Positions 1-11,139 of a stretch of DNA of 64,000 nt are shown piece by piece (positions within the stretch are counted from its first letter, which is position 1; each line of letters opens with the position of its first letter). The notes beneath the pieces are model-generated. The model did no database searches, was not told where the DNA came from, and saw only the letters and a program-made list of their open reading frames with translations. The position numbers and the translations under genes are program-made. The stretch is from NCBI RefSeq assembly GCF_001649575.2, contig NC_051431.1, positions 22,112,038-22,176,037 of the forward strand, written 5' to 3'. Origin of the DNA: Kryptolebias marmoratus. Lineage: Eukaryota; Chordata; Actinopteri; Cyprinodontiformes; Rivulidae.

Positions 1-142
1 TGGCTCTTAATTATTACCACACAAAATAACTGTATCATTGAGTTACAGCCATTTTTGAGTTTTCTAAGGACAGACAGACAAACAAGCATGTACAGATTTA
101 AAACTACATGTTCACCTGCTTTTCATGGCAGCTGGTGATAAT
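1..142 (+). repeat. Family A repeat, left end cut by window
   Basis: Family A is the main interspersed repeat of this window (see summary). This copy begins inside the 'taccacac' block, jumps from 'ttttctaagg' straight to 'acagacagacaaacaa', so about 200 bases of the middle are deleted, and then ends with the typical 'ttcacctgc...gcagctggtgataatg' terminus. No coding potential. Confidence 0.75.
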
Positions 143-234
143 GAACAGTTTTGTTCTATTTTTGGTGGTAAGACAATTACCAGAGAACGTGTAAGTATTG
201 TAATGACACAAATACTAACCATATATATTCACTA

Positions 235-400
235 GAAGCACTCAGAGAGCACAAACCTCCGCCAAGGCCACATTATGACTAAAAAATAATACGATCCAGA
301 TCATAATCTGGATCACCACGCAAAAAACTATTTTTTGTTATTATGTTTTCTAAGTTATGGTGGGGTTGTCCAAGTGATGTTACATTTTTGTGTGATTTTA
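235..400 (-). repeat. Family B repeat fragment
   Basis: Read on the minus strand this matches the block at 20880-21085: 'ggtggtgatccag', a T-rich stretch, 'ccttggcggaggtttg' and 'gctctctgagtgcttct'. The two copies lie in opposite orientation. From memory this resembles a widespread fish repeat containing 'ccaccaaggaggttatg'. It is non-coding; the class of element is not known to me. Confidence 0.6.
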
Positions 401-1674
401 CCGGCGCCACACACAAGCGGCTAAACAGATAATAATGTCGCCTCAGTAGCAACAGCCACATAAGCAGAGGACCAGCTTTGTTGACTGACTTTTGTGATTT
501 CTTTTTTCAAGGGCTTTTGTTGTGATCTGAGCTTGAGCTGTTTGTTTGGCTAGAGTTCAAATGGCTTTCTGTTGTAACTTTGCAATGCCATCACAAGAAG
601 TGGATGCGCAAATGAGACATTTGACTTTGTTGACATCTGTATGTCTAAAATTAATTCTGATGAACATCCTCGGCACTGTTAAACCAATTACTCAGAAAAT
701 GAGCTCAGTGATGAGTCCCTTCCACCTCCACCGAGCAGCTCATTATCCCCTATTTACTGCTCCCGTTTTATGATCGGAGTACAAACCCACAAGCATAATG
801 GGTCTCTCTGAATTGTGCCGAAATTTGAACATCTCAGTGGTGCACGTCCCAGTCATTTGGCAGCTGTGAAATAGACACTCCCAGCGGCTTGAAGCTGAAA
901 GACTATTACCACTAAAACACATGGGTCCCCACATCCTGACAACATGGAAACATTTTATTCACACGATGCATCCCCATGTTCCTCAAAAGCCTCCTAAAGT
1001 AATATTATTTTTTTTTTGTTTTTTGTATATTTGATATTGCTGTTGATACTGGCAACAGATATTTATCAGCGAGCTCTCAGTTCAAGCCAAACCAATGTCT
1101 GCTTAGACAAGTCAAGATGCTTAACTATTATACCTGAATGTTTAAATGTTTTTATGTCTCTTGCTTTTACTTAAAACTTAGTCTTAGCCCTCAAAAATCA
1201 CTTTGAAGACCTCTTAGAAATGTGAGGGCCAAACTTTGGTCCTGTTGACAAAACTGTACATATTTTTTAAAAATATATTTTTTGTCTCTGTTCATAAAAA
1301 TAATTTGTCTATATTTCTAACAAAATGTCTGAAATGCTTTGACCTCACCACTAGGTGGCGAGAACATCCACATTAACATTAACGACATATCAAAAGACAA
1401 AGAAAGAACATTTTTAGCTTGAGAAAAGACATTTTGTTTTTAATACCATTTGCAGTTTTCTCTCTGTTATTAACCATTTAAACACACAGTCTTGGTTTAA
1501 CCATGAAAGGATCAGGATAAAGTGAAATAGATGCAGAAAAAGTGGTACAAATTGCATCATTTGTTGTTGTAGATTCCAGGGCACAAAGTGACAGTGGGCA
1601 TGAGGTAAACAGGCCACAATGCCATTGTTTCTGATGAAACCTGTATACTAAGTCCAGGTGGATCCATATAAAAA
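401..1674. other. Unique-looking flank, no gene seen
   Basis: Ordinary AT-rich DNA with short T-runs near 1007-1020. I see no exon, no repeat family member and no coding frame with a recognisable product. The only site of note is the CTCF-like motif at 1348-1361. Confidence 0.5.
1348..1361 (+). promoter_or_regulatory. CTCF-like core motif
   Basis: The bases ccactaggtggcga fit 13 of 14 positions of the vertebrate CTCF core (CCASYAGRKGGCRS). The match is by eye and a single motif of this length can arise by chance; binding is not shown. Confidence 0.35.
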
Positions 1675-1800
1675 CTTTTTTTTTTTACCAAAAACATTTG
1701 CATGTGGATGGGAAATGCAAATGCAAAAGAAAATCTCACTTTTCAAAAACATTCAGAGTAGCGTGGATGGGGCATTTGGTTGCCACATTACCAGGAAGTC
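1675..1800. mobile_element. Possible DNA-transposon internal fragment with inverted octamers
   Basis: The stretch contains 'aaaacatttgcatgtgg', 'aaatgcaaatgcaaaag' and 'tcaaaaacattcagagtag', wording I associate with fish DNA transposons that carry 'gtgtggacgggg' ends (compare the element at 5371-6255). It holds two octamer motifs facing each other, atttgcat (1696-1703) and atgcaaat (1715-1722). No clear terminal repeats were found here. Confidence 0.35.
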
Positions 1801-2730
1801 CCCATAAATTGGTGTCCTTTGAGACTGTCCTTCACATAAAGACAGAAAAACAAAGCGCAAACAAAACGTTTTCGCAAAATAAACAAAGCGGGTTAGAAAA
1901 ATGAGAAAACCAGACTTTTAAGTAGAAAGTTTTATGTTCCTTACACCAAAAATTGAATCACAAATCCAAAGAATCCGTGGTTTGTCCAATGACCAAAACA
2001 GACTTCAACCTATCTTATGTAAATAGACATGGAGGCTGTGTACAAAGGGAAATACTGTATGTGTTTTATTTTTTCATCCTTACAGACTTGGAGTAAACCA
2101 AGCAAACCAACGCCTATGAACTGGGTCTAAACTGTACTGAAAGTTATAAATGTTGTTTCCATTGTGCTCAAACGGTGTTTGAGGTCATGGGGTGCTCAAG
2201 CAATGGCTAAAATACAAAGTAACCCATTTTCTTCCTGTCTGAAGTTAATTTGAGTCTAGCAGTGTCTCATTTATAAACATCCAGAAGAAGTTACCTTCTT
2301 GAAACTGTTCAGTCATTTCAGAGCAGCACGCCATGAGTGTGACTGAAACTGAGACCTGACCACTCTTTAGTGAAGAGGAAGAGTGTGAGGAAGGACCCTC
2401 CCTTTGGCCGCAATACGGAGGTTTCTGTGTGTGTGTTACAACTCTGACCGCCCGGTTGTTCAGCTCCCTGTTTTTGCACCGAATAGACTATTGGAACCAG
2501 TTTAACCCCGTTTAAGTCCTCTGCCGAGCAACTTGCACATTTTCCAGTCAGCAGAAGTTCCTGCAACATATTTTGATTGGAGTGCAAACTGAAGTGGAAC
2601 TGGAGCAAGATGTCGGGTGCAGTTATCACATCAAAATGGAACATCGAGGCTAAAACATGATGCAAATGTTAGGTGTATACGTTTGTGCAGCTGCGTTACA
2701 TTGTACATTTATTTCCATGCACCAAAGTTC
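1801..2730. other. Intergenic or upstream DNA, nothing recognised
   Basis: No repeat, exon or regulatory cluster could be supported. The longest open frame (minus strand, 2318-2665) has no recognisable domain and lies in ordinary-composition DNA. Confidence 0.45.
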
Positions 2731-3192
2731 AAAGGGTGATAATGTTTAAGCCTGTATCTGTGTGTTTGTTTGTCTGTCTGTTAGCAAAATATCTCATGAA
2801 CCACGGGATGGATTTTAATGAAAGTCTCAGAAAGTAACCGCTGACTGTACATCTACAAATCATTAGCTTTTGGAGTCAGCCCGATTCAAGAAGGCCGGCA
2901 CAGCTAATCGACCTCAGCCAACATAAAAACTCAGTCAGATGTACTGCTATTGAGCTAAGTTTTGATGTGGTCATAGCTGAGAGACATCTTCAACACATGG
3001 TCCAAGCACTTACGGCTCTTGCAATATCGTATCAGACTCCGGTTAAAGTGATTTAACCAGAGTCTGATGCGATATTGTTGTTTGACCAAAACAACTATAT
3101 CTGTTCCTTTTCATCATAAGATGGTCTCAGTTTTGAAACCGTGGCATGAAAGGTGGCAGCATTCCTTCATGGAATTGGAGGCCTTTAATGTC
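2731..3192 (-). repeat. Family A repeat, near full length
   Basis: Minus-oriented copy. Reading + it opens with 'gggtgataatg', then 'ttgtctgtctgttagcaaaa', 'agcccgattcaagaaggcc', 'gtggtcatagctgagag', and closes with 'cattccttcatggaattgg'. In place of the usual short internal palindrome it carries a much longer foldback (3022-3077). It ends about 570 bases upstream of the rap1gap2-like first exon. Confidence 0.85.
3022..3077. repeat. 26-bp arm foldback inside family A copy
   Basis: Arms 3022-3047 and 3052-3077 are inverted complements with a 4-base loop (gtga). Of 26 pairs, 24 are Watson-Crick, one is a T-G wobble and one a C-A mismatch. Other family A copies show only a 9-bp version (aatctcaca...tgtgagatt, near 50635), so this arm length is specific to this copy. 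Confidence 0.85.
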
Positions 3193-3315
3193 TTAGTGCT
3201 GTCATGGTACTGTCACACTTACAACAAACACATACACCATGTGACCACAAACCACAGGAGTGTTGTGATGATGGCGATGATAAGAGTCTGAGTATACTCT
3301 GCATATCTTGGCCTT

Positions 3316-3341
3316 TGTGTGTGTGTGTGTGTGTGTGTGTG
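3316..3341. repeat. (GT)n microsatellite
   Basis: Uninterrupted GT dinucleotide run of 26 bases, about 420 bases upstream of the first coding exon. Likely length-polymorphic. Confidence 0.95.
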
Positions 3342-3601
3342 CGAAACAAACCCACAGTGTCAGATGTGAGAGTGTGGCCCCTCCTCACCTTGCTCCTCCC
3401 CTCTGCTGACATGTGTACCTGTATGTGTCAGTGTGTCAGACTCTGTCTCTCTGCTGAACAGCCCGTGAAAGTCAAAGAGCAAGACGTGTTTGGGGAAAGT
3501 ACTGGTCAAGTGGCAAAAGTGGAAAACGACAGCTCCGGAGAGGCAGCTGGGGAAGGAAAAAAGAAGGAGAGGCAACAGGAAAAAAAAAAGATCAATCAAA
3601 A

Positions 3602-3607
3602 TATAAA
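3602..3607 (+). promoter_or_regulatory. Candidate TATA box for first exon
   Basis: A TATAAA sits in 'aaaatataaagtaag'. If used, transcription would start near 3630 and give a purine-rich leader of about 130 bases before the ATG at 3760. The surrounding 3360-3760 stretch is richer in G and GA runs than its flanks, as expected for a leader. The motif alone is weak evidence. Confidence 0.35.
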
Positions 3608-3759
3608 GTAAGGGAAGGCAAATAGAGTGGGGACCAGAGAAGCAGGGAGGTGAAGAGATTGGGTCAGATAGAGACAAAGTGCACAGAGAGGGACAGAAAC
3701 TGAGAGTGGAGCGTTTCCCAAAGGAAGGAGGCTGAGAGCGAGCGGGGCAGACTGACAAC

Positions 3760-3800
3760 ATGCTGAGGAGGAGAAGCGTGACATTTGGAGGATTTGGATG
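3760..3800 (+). CDS. rap1gap2: First coding exon, Rap1 GTPase-activating protein 2-like
   Basis: The exon codes for MLRRRSVTFGGFG plus the first two bases of a Trp codon, then a donor G|GTATGT. It joins in phase to the exon at 7944. I recall human RAP1GAP2 beginning MFGRKRSVSFGGFGW, so the match is strong over this short length; RAP1GAP isoforms begin somewhat differently (MSGRKRSFTFGAYG). Rap1GAP2 is a cytosolic GTPase-activating protein that switches off Rap1. The basic RRRS at residue 6 lines up with human Ser7, a PKA/PKG site, and Thr8 with human Ser9, the 14-3-3-binding residue. The ATG has an A at -3. The catalytic RapGAP domain is not in the window, so this is a partial gene. Main doubt: paralogue identity, from only 25 residues. 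Confidence 0.75.
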
Positions 3801-5020
3801 GTATGTTCCTTTCACATTTCATGCATGCTCATAAGCGCAGTAGTTGCACGTAGAAATGTAATGATACACATTGTTCTTGTGTGATCTGCTGAAATTAGCA
3901 TCAGCTGCTGTCAGCGTGTGGCTATGGGTGGTGCAGAAATGTCAACTTTTCTCATGAAAAGGAAGGATGGGTGGAGGGCGTATGCCGCTGCTCTGTGTCA
4001 CACCTCTAACACTTTATCCTCTTGTTTATCAGTCTGTGTGTGTTTGTGAGAATGTACAGTTTCACTCTGTGCTGTCTCTCTTAACGGGGGGCGGGGGGAT
4101 TACAATCAACAGGCTGCTTTGTTTGTAGAGATGCAACTTTAAATGTTCTCTTGCTCTATTGGCTGAGAGGAGACTCTAGGGAGCACATTTTGCACTTTCT
4201 GTGCTGACACTATTGGACGTGTTTTGTTTTTTTTGGTCATTCTGACACTCAGTGAACTTAAAGCTCCTGATCAGGGCTGAAGCAGCAGATCCTGCCTGAC
4301 AGGCTGCAGTAACCTGAAACACACACAGCATCACATTACTTTCAGAAACAAACCCTGGCTAGAAACTGGTGAGAGTAATAAAAATAAACTAAAACAGTTA
4401 ACTGATTATTTTATATTCAGTATCCGGTGGTCATGGGTGTAAAAAGTTGGGTTTGGAATAAAGCAGTGTGGGTCTTTGCCTAATCTGGATTATAAACATT
4501 TTAGATAAAATAATATTAATAATAAAAAAACAAAAGAGAAATGAAATTGTGAGCCTCTTACGTACTTACTGAAAACGCTTGAATAGTTTTTAGACAGCTC
4601 AGCAGAATGTCTGTCAAAGAATGTTGCATCAGCTGCAAGCAGTAGCCTATTCAAAAATGACTCATTTTGTTTTTGTCTTTTGCGGAATTACCACAACGGC
4701 TATTTGGTTCTTGTTAAAAACACTCTTAGATGCAACAGAGAGGTGACAGTGTGAGCAGTTTAAAAGTAACTTGAGCGAGCAGGAGACAGAAAGCAATAGC
4801 TTTTATAACAGAGAGGACAAAACTTGAAACACACAAAATAAGGATCAGTGAAAAGCACTGACAGTAGTTTCATGGACATGTTGATTTTATTTAACTCTTA
4901 CTCCATCACAAAAAGTTTTTTTTTTAAATTGTGACACAAATTTTCTTGAGCAGGAAAATGCTAACAGCACAAAAACTGCAAAAGCAAAAGACAGCAATAG
5001 ATGTGGCCTTGAACCAGATC

Positions 5021-5364
5021 AAAACTAGCATTACGTGAAGGAATGCATGTCACCGGCCCCCTTGCGTGATCTGTTAGCGCTCATTGGATGTGTTGAAGAT
5101 GACTGTCAGCTACTACCACACCAGTTTTTCACTAAATGTTTGCAAAATTGACTGATTTATAGACATTTTTGATTCTCTATGAAGGCCAACTTGGATCAAG
5201 TTGACTCCAAAAGTTAATCCGTTGTAGATGTACGTCCAATAATTAATTACTTTCTGACAAGCTTATTGAAAATCTGTCCACTGATTCATGAGCTGTTTTT
5301 CAACAGAATGACAAACAAACAAACACGATGTACCCGCCTCTCATGGCAGTGGGCGATGATAATC
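5021..5364 (+). repeat. Family A repeat
   Basis: Starts 'gcattacgtgaaggaatgc', runs through 'gactgtcagctactaccaca' and 'ttgactccaaaagttaatcc', and ends 'tacccgcctctcatggcagt...gataatcg'. The middle is shortened: the segment with the internal palindrome is missing. A different transposon begins 7 bases after it. Confidence 0.85.
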
Positions 5365-5370
5365 GTACCA

Positions 5371-6255
5371 AAAGCTCTGTCCACACAGAAACGATTTTTG
5401 CAAAACAATCTTTTTTTATTTTGTTGTTTCTAACAATGTCCTTGTAAACACCACTCCATTTCTAGAAATGGTTTCATTCATATGGAAATGCAAAACAAAA
5501 AATGCGCCAATAGACTGTGGCGACTATGCCAGGCCCGTATGTGGCGCTGTCACACAAATGCACCAAAAACAGGAAACCGTATGTAGAGAGTGCACATAAA
5601 GCTGACACAAACTGTAAACACAAGAAAAAAAAGACGTGGATGGCAAATACAAGTGAAAAAATCGAGTCCTTTTTGTGGACTGATGACGAAGTGGAACTTC
5701 TACTTTATGTCACATTAAATTATTATTGAGCGGGAGTCAGGTCAGTCCAAATACATGGACATAAATAATATTATATAGTCTCAGTTTCCAGTGAGGGACG
5801 GATTTTGTCACAATGTTCAAAGCTAATTAGTAGTCTTTTAAAATTATTTGCATTTCACACATTTTTTAAATGTTTGCTCGATGTAGTTGTTTTTTTTTCT
5901 GCAATATTTGCTTTAGTTTTGTTGACAGTTCAATAAAGTGATCAAGAAGCCTTAGATTATTTAGTGTAATAATGAGGTAGGGGTTCTGCTTTGCTCCATT
6001 CAAGACGTGTTATTGTTCATCAGCCTTGTCTGCAGCAAATGAAGCAACACAATGGCAAACATGCATCATTTTTCTTACTTATGCTTGGGGATGTAGGCTA
6101 GATTAGAGGTGGGACTTTGACATCTTAGTTTTCAATAGGTTGGGTGCTGCCTATCTACATAAAAATGCTGCATTTTTTTTACTCTGGAACCTGTTAAAAA
6201 AAAGTAAAAACTTTGTTGCATTCACTAAACGCTGTTTCCATGTGGACGGGGCCTT
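5371..6255 (+). mobile_element. DNA transposon with TIRs and SANT/Myb remnant
   Basis: The left end (aagctctgtccacacagaaac) and the reverse complement of the right end (aaggccccgtccacatggaaac) match at about 16 of 22 positions, giving imperfect terminal inverted repeats of the '...ccccgtccacac' type common in fish. Inside is a short frame with a WTDDEVELLL motif (5640-5729). This combination suggests a PIF/Harbinger or related family with a Myb/SANT-like accessory protein. No transposase domain remains. Target-site duplication was not clear. Confidence 0.65.
5640..5729 (+). pseudogene. SANT/Myb-like fragment of transposon protein
   Basis: The frame reads MANTSEKIESFLWTDDEVEL and then a short tail before a stop after LNYY. 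An aromatic-acidic 'WTDDEVELLL' is the first helix of the Myb/SANT-like DNA-binding domain in fish transposon-encoded proteins. The other helices are lost, so no function is expected. The open frame extends upstream to about 5517 without recognisable content. Confidence 0.5.
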
Positions 6256-7943
6256 AGGCTGTAAACTTCTGCCTCATCACTGTAAAACCCTTCAGAGTAC
6301 TAAAAACAAGACATCTGAAATTTCAATTAGCCCTCTATCTTCGCACCATTTAGAAAATTAAAAACAGAAAAAATGTAACCAACATTCATGACAACCTTTT
6401 AGCTTGTCACCTGCACAATATAAGTCATATTGCTCAAATAACCAGCAGCTTGAGCTGCAAACAGGCGGAGTGCATAAAACCAATTGTAAATCTGACAAAA
6501 ACAAACACTTTTTTTTTCTTTCTAAATCAATAACATATTCAAATATTTGATGCTGCAGCTGAGAGTCTGACTTTGAAACATAATAAACACTGGCAAGTAA
6601 TTACCGGAGGCGATATTTTATCTAAATTATGATAGTAAAATGTTCGCGTGATGTGTTTGATTATTCAGGGACAAAAAGTGGTGTGTATTTCTAACCGCTT
6701 CGAAGTAAATAATGACGCACGCTGCAGCTTTATCACACTTTATGAGAAAGACAGTATAATACTGTAAGCAATGTTGCTGGATCAGATATAAACATTATTT
6801 ACTGCCACTGCAGCGGGGCAGCTATGTCAAGTACAAAATCTGTTTCTGTGGCTGGGAAACAAAATAATAAAATACACCAACATGCTAAATACTGACTATA
6901 GAAAACAGTAGCAGCTGTGATAGTTGTCACCATTTCACCAGCTGCATGTAAACTGGTTTTCCTGACATTTGGATATCTAATAACAACACAATCTCTTGCG
7001 TCACGAACTAACCTGGCTCAGTGTGTTCCTGCTCTGCATTTGCCATGGTGTTGCTTCAGCATCTCTGATAATATCTCATAATGCTGGAAAATATTCAAAC
7101 CATATTTAAATTGATCACGCCAAGGGCTGTAAATAAAGCAAAGCATTGTGTTTTCATGTGCTGTGCCAATATCAGCATCTGCTACTTGTTTATGAGCGGC
7201 CGTATTTCCATGGAAGACGCGTCACTCTTTGCCGCGCAGCTTTTTCCCTAAATTGTTAGAGTTAAAATGTGCATTTTCTTTAGAGAGGAACACAAGTGTT
7301 GCACTTTCACACACGATTTCATGTTTGCGCGCACGTGGTTGTCACAGACAAAGTGACTTTTATATCCAACCTTGTCTCTACAAGAAAACAGGGACCTTTA
7401 CAGAACAGTTTAAGCTCTCTGATCTTCTGTGTTTATGGTATGAACAGGACATATTGAAACAAGAACAATGCCCCTATAAACATGAGACCCCTCCAAACCG
7501 GTTGGAGGAGACCTTAGAGACTCTCCTCTCCGCTCTGCACAGGCTCTTGTCTGACCCATACGGTAGCTGTGCTTCAGGCTTTGCAGCACCTTTGGAAATT
7601 ATGCATTTATTTTGGGCCTTTGTGACCTGCTTAGTGTTGCTGCGGCGCATTATTTGCAACTCATGCAAGTTTTTATGTCATGCCATGTGCTTTCTACAGG
7701 CCTTTCATTAGTTAGAATAAGATTCTGTGTAAATAAAGAGCAATCAGTTCCAGAGCACCCTGGGGTTAGGGTTCTCAATCTTCACCTTCTGATCTGAGCT
7801 CATTTATCTCACTGCTAATGTCCTCATAACGGTACAATAAGAGCACTTACAGCAATTAATTTAATAGGCACTTTGAGAAATTAGTAATATTTCTGTTTGT
7901 GTGTGTCTGCCCTTTTTTTTTTTTTCTCCTGCCTTTTCTCCAG

Positions 7944-7979
7944 GATTGACAAGTCCACATTGTCTGCACTGAAAGCTCG
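7944..7979 (+). CDS. rap1gap2: Second coding exon, Rap1 GTPase-activating protein 2-like
   Basis: The exon supplies the last base of the split Trp codon, then IDKSTLSALKA and two bases (CG) of the next codon. The acceptor is a strong pyrimidine tract ending ctccag|G and the donor is CG|GTAAGT. At 36 bases it keeps phase 2, so it is skippable in frame. Human RAP1GAP2 continues after GFGW with IDKTMLASLKVK, so position, length and sequence all agree with the homologue. The next human exon would begin near KQELANSSD; I searched by eye for such a sequence to the end of the window and did not find it. Confidence 0.75.
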
Positions 7980-9995
7980 GTAAGTTTCCCCTTCAGATTT
8001 TGATTTCAAGAACTGCTTTTACACAAGAATAGCTGAAATATTTTGAAATGAGGTTCTGTGAAAAAGTTATGAAGGTTGAACATCTTACCGGTTGTCATTA
8101 GCTTTTAGAACAGCCTCAGTTTTGAAAAATAGAGTTATGTCTCACAGGACCGGTGAGTCCAATGGCTAGTCCAAACACAGCCAAGACCAAGATGGATTCC
8201 TGCTGTCTAAGAACAATTCGAATTTCCAAATTTTTTATAGGGATTCATGTAAATGCTATTTTATAGACCTTTACCCAAATGTTATTGGCACATTACATCA
8301 GGGCTATTTAGCTAAATTCTTTAGAAGTAAAACATCCTGCAAAAATTGCCATTACATAAATTTAATTTATGATTCAAAATCTAGTTTTATTTTAAATGAA
8401 CTCTTTGGCAGGTGGACAGAGTTGTATAGCCCTGTCATAAACCATCTATACAAAAGGATCGCTCTGACAGAAATATTTGTCATCTAAGATTTTTAAATGT
8501 TTCTAAATGTTAAATGTTGATTTAAAGTCTATTTTTTTTAAATGAACTCATCAGTGGGCCAGACAGAGCTCACTGTTGAATAGCCCTGCATTACATGAGT
8601 ATTTACATGGAATTCTGTGGTTATTTACAAGAACAAATAGCAGAAGCAGCTAGCTGTAGCAGCTTTCAGTGCAGCCTGGGGTTACATCTGTCAGGAATTT
8701 AATAATATTTCTGACTAATTATTTGTGTAATGCAAATTGACAGCAATGTAAAGAGTTAAATAACATGAACCTTATTGAATTTTTAACACTGGAGCCAAGG
8801 TCACAAAATCTGCTTTGTGACCACTTTGAATACCCTCAGGCAAGCTACCCATTTTCAAAAACAAATTTTGCCATCTTAAAACAGCTCCATTCTTCAAAAT
8901 TTTGTAGCAGTTCTTGCAGACACTAATATTTAAACATTAACATTGCCATCAGTTTTGCGCTACACACATAACTTGGTAAAAATGATATGAAATTCTTTAG
9001 AGATCTGACACCAGACTGCCCCAGAAATCCTGCCTCACTGCTGTTGCTGCTATTTTGAGCTACAGCTGGTGAGATATTCAGGCTTTATAACTTAACTTTA
9101 GAACCCAATTTTTCTAAATATGTTTAACATTGAAACGTTTGTTAATATGCAATTGCACAGTTTGTGTCATTGTGCTTTTAGAGAAAGTTTCTGGAAAGCA
9201 TCAATTGTCACAAAACTACTCACAGAAAAAGCTTAAATTTTGACTGCTTTGCAGAAACTTTGTACTTTTTTTGTTTATTTTTCTCTTCATACTAATGGGC
9301 TCTAATGAATCCACCATGATTATATTTAGTTTGTTATGTATTTATTTTTTTCACTTGAACAACACACAAGTAAAGACATCTTAAAATCAATACACACATC
9401 CTACTCATAAGACTGCGTGTAGGATGTATTCTTGGTTTCAGTTCAGTTCCTCACTCTACAGTTTTGACAAAACTGAACCTGCAGCGATAAATGAAATGTG
9501 TTAAATTAAAAAAAATAAATAAATAAAAGTTGTGAAGTTCTTGACCAAGACCAGCTTTCAGTGGAATAGGTCATTTCTGTGTCAACAGTGGTTATGACAA
9601 ATCTTATTTTGAATATTTTATTACATTGTAAACCCCCTACTCATTGCCTGAGTCCAATAAAAGGAGATTTTCTGACCAGAACTGTCACAGCAAGAAACTC
9701 TTTATTGGTTTAATCGAGGTCATCTGAGGATGCTGTCGAGTTTGGTGGATATTTCTCCTCCCGCACACACATGCTGCATGGGAGTTTTATTGTGGCCACC
9801 CACTGCTACCAAAATAGAAATGCTTTAAAATCACCCACAGGGTTTGAAAAAAAGAGTCCCATTTAACTTAATGAAATTGCATAAGAATTTTACATAACTG
9901 TTTTATTTTACTATTGCTGCTGGGTGGTATGAATTATGTTTTTCTAAATAAATTACCAGCCTCCAACTGTGACCTCTCCACAGCCATAACACACA

Positions 9996-10026
<31 letters not shown>

Positions 10027-11139
10027 TTTCTTTTTAGGATTTCATAACTAGGTTGATGTTCACACAATCCCACTCAGTTTTGTGAGCAAAAAAAAAACCA
10101 ACTGAGTTTTTAATAAATAACACCTCAAGTTTGGTTTGAGTTTTACAGTTCTGAAAGGAGAAACACATAACAGCGGTGATTTAGAGCAGATTAGAGCAGC
10201 TGCGTTTGTGTCAGTAATGTTGCATTATTAGGGGGAAACACATGAACAGTTGGGTGATTTCTTCATGTGAAGTTCATGAGGATCATTTTGTGTGAGTAGC
10301 TTGTCTTTGTTGGAAAAAAAAAAAAAGCCGCTAACAGGCTTTGCTAGAGGAGGTTGCCGTAGTGATGAGAGGCGGGGGGGGGGTTTCTGTTTGAACAAGT
10401 GTGTGTTTTGGTTATCCCTGCCTGTGCCCAAACTTAAAGCTGTTGTGTTCAAGCCATACACAAGTGACAAAACCAAGGGAGGATCATAACTGTTTTTCTT
10501 TCTCCCATGCCCGTTCAGCTCCATTTAAATCTTTCATCTTCTGTTTCAGCTGTTATCTCGCCACCTGTTGTAACTTTACACATATTGTTGAGTTTTAACA
10601 AAAGCCACACTACATGTTAGACCATGAGTTGATTGTTTAGTCTGAACCCTGCATGTATCGCAGCTGACTTCCAGAAGAGTAAAAACACTATCATTATGGT
10701 TCACAAGCTGTTTATATCAGGTATCGTCTCAGAAAAGATCAGGCTCTTCAAATACTATCATTGTGACGGACAATAGGTGCATTTAGGTCACAGGGGACTA
10801 CTTCACAGTCCTATAATTGTTTGAGGTAGCTCACCTTTTTTACCTATTTGTCTTGTCTGGAGGTACTGGCTGTCAACAGTCCTTTTAACTTTGTTTATCA
10901 AGTTTTTTCAGCTCTTGTTTCAGAAAAGGAACTTCCTTGGCTCAATAGGGACTCCAAAGTAGCATAAGGGGATCTGATTGGTCCACACATGAACATATGC
11001 TGACTGGCCAAACAAACTGAAAGCTCTTCCAGCACACACACTAATAAAACTTCATTTGCATTGCTAAAGAAGAAGCCATATACCCTTTACTGTTGTCTGT
11101 TTAACATGCTCTTCTTTGAACGTCTGTCCATCCATCCTT
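7980..11139 (+). other. Intron 2, left part: low-information DNA
   Basis: AT-rich intron with an (AC)n tract at 9989-10026 and a G-run (ten G) near 10373-10383. Two diverged copies of a short unit, 'ttaaatgaactc...gggacagag...tagccctg', occur at about 8388-8441 and 8527-8594, an old local duplication or repeat. No exon was recognised. Confidence 0.5.
9989..10026. repeat. (AC)n microsatellite
   Basis: AC dinucleotide run with one AT interruption, 38 bases long, in the large intron. Confidence 0.95.

Larger units (their letters stand above)
3801..7943 (+). other. Intron 1 of rap1gap2-like gene
   Basis: Bounded by the donor GTATGT at 3801 and a long pyrimidine tract ending ttttctccag at 7943. 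It contains a family A copy (5021-5364), a SANT/Myb-bearing DNA transposon (5371-6255) and otherwise plain AT-rich DNA. A G-run (ggggggcgggggg, 4086-4098) is the only compositional oddity. I found no further exon. Confidence 0.65.

Noticed and set aside
3360..3815. 151-codon minus-strand frame covering the first exon and leader
   Set aside because: It is the antisense of a purine-rich leader (long Leu/Ser/Pro/Phe runs) and overlaps the well-supported plus-strand exon.
7229..7711. 160-codon open frame on the plus strand in intron 1, just before exon 2
   Set aside because: No in-frame ATG near its start, no recognisable domain, no splice context joining it to the flanking exons; composition is like the surrounding intron.
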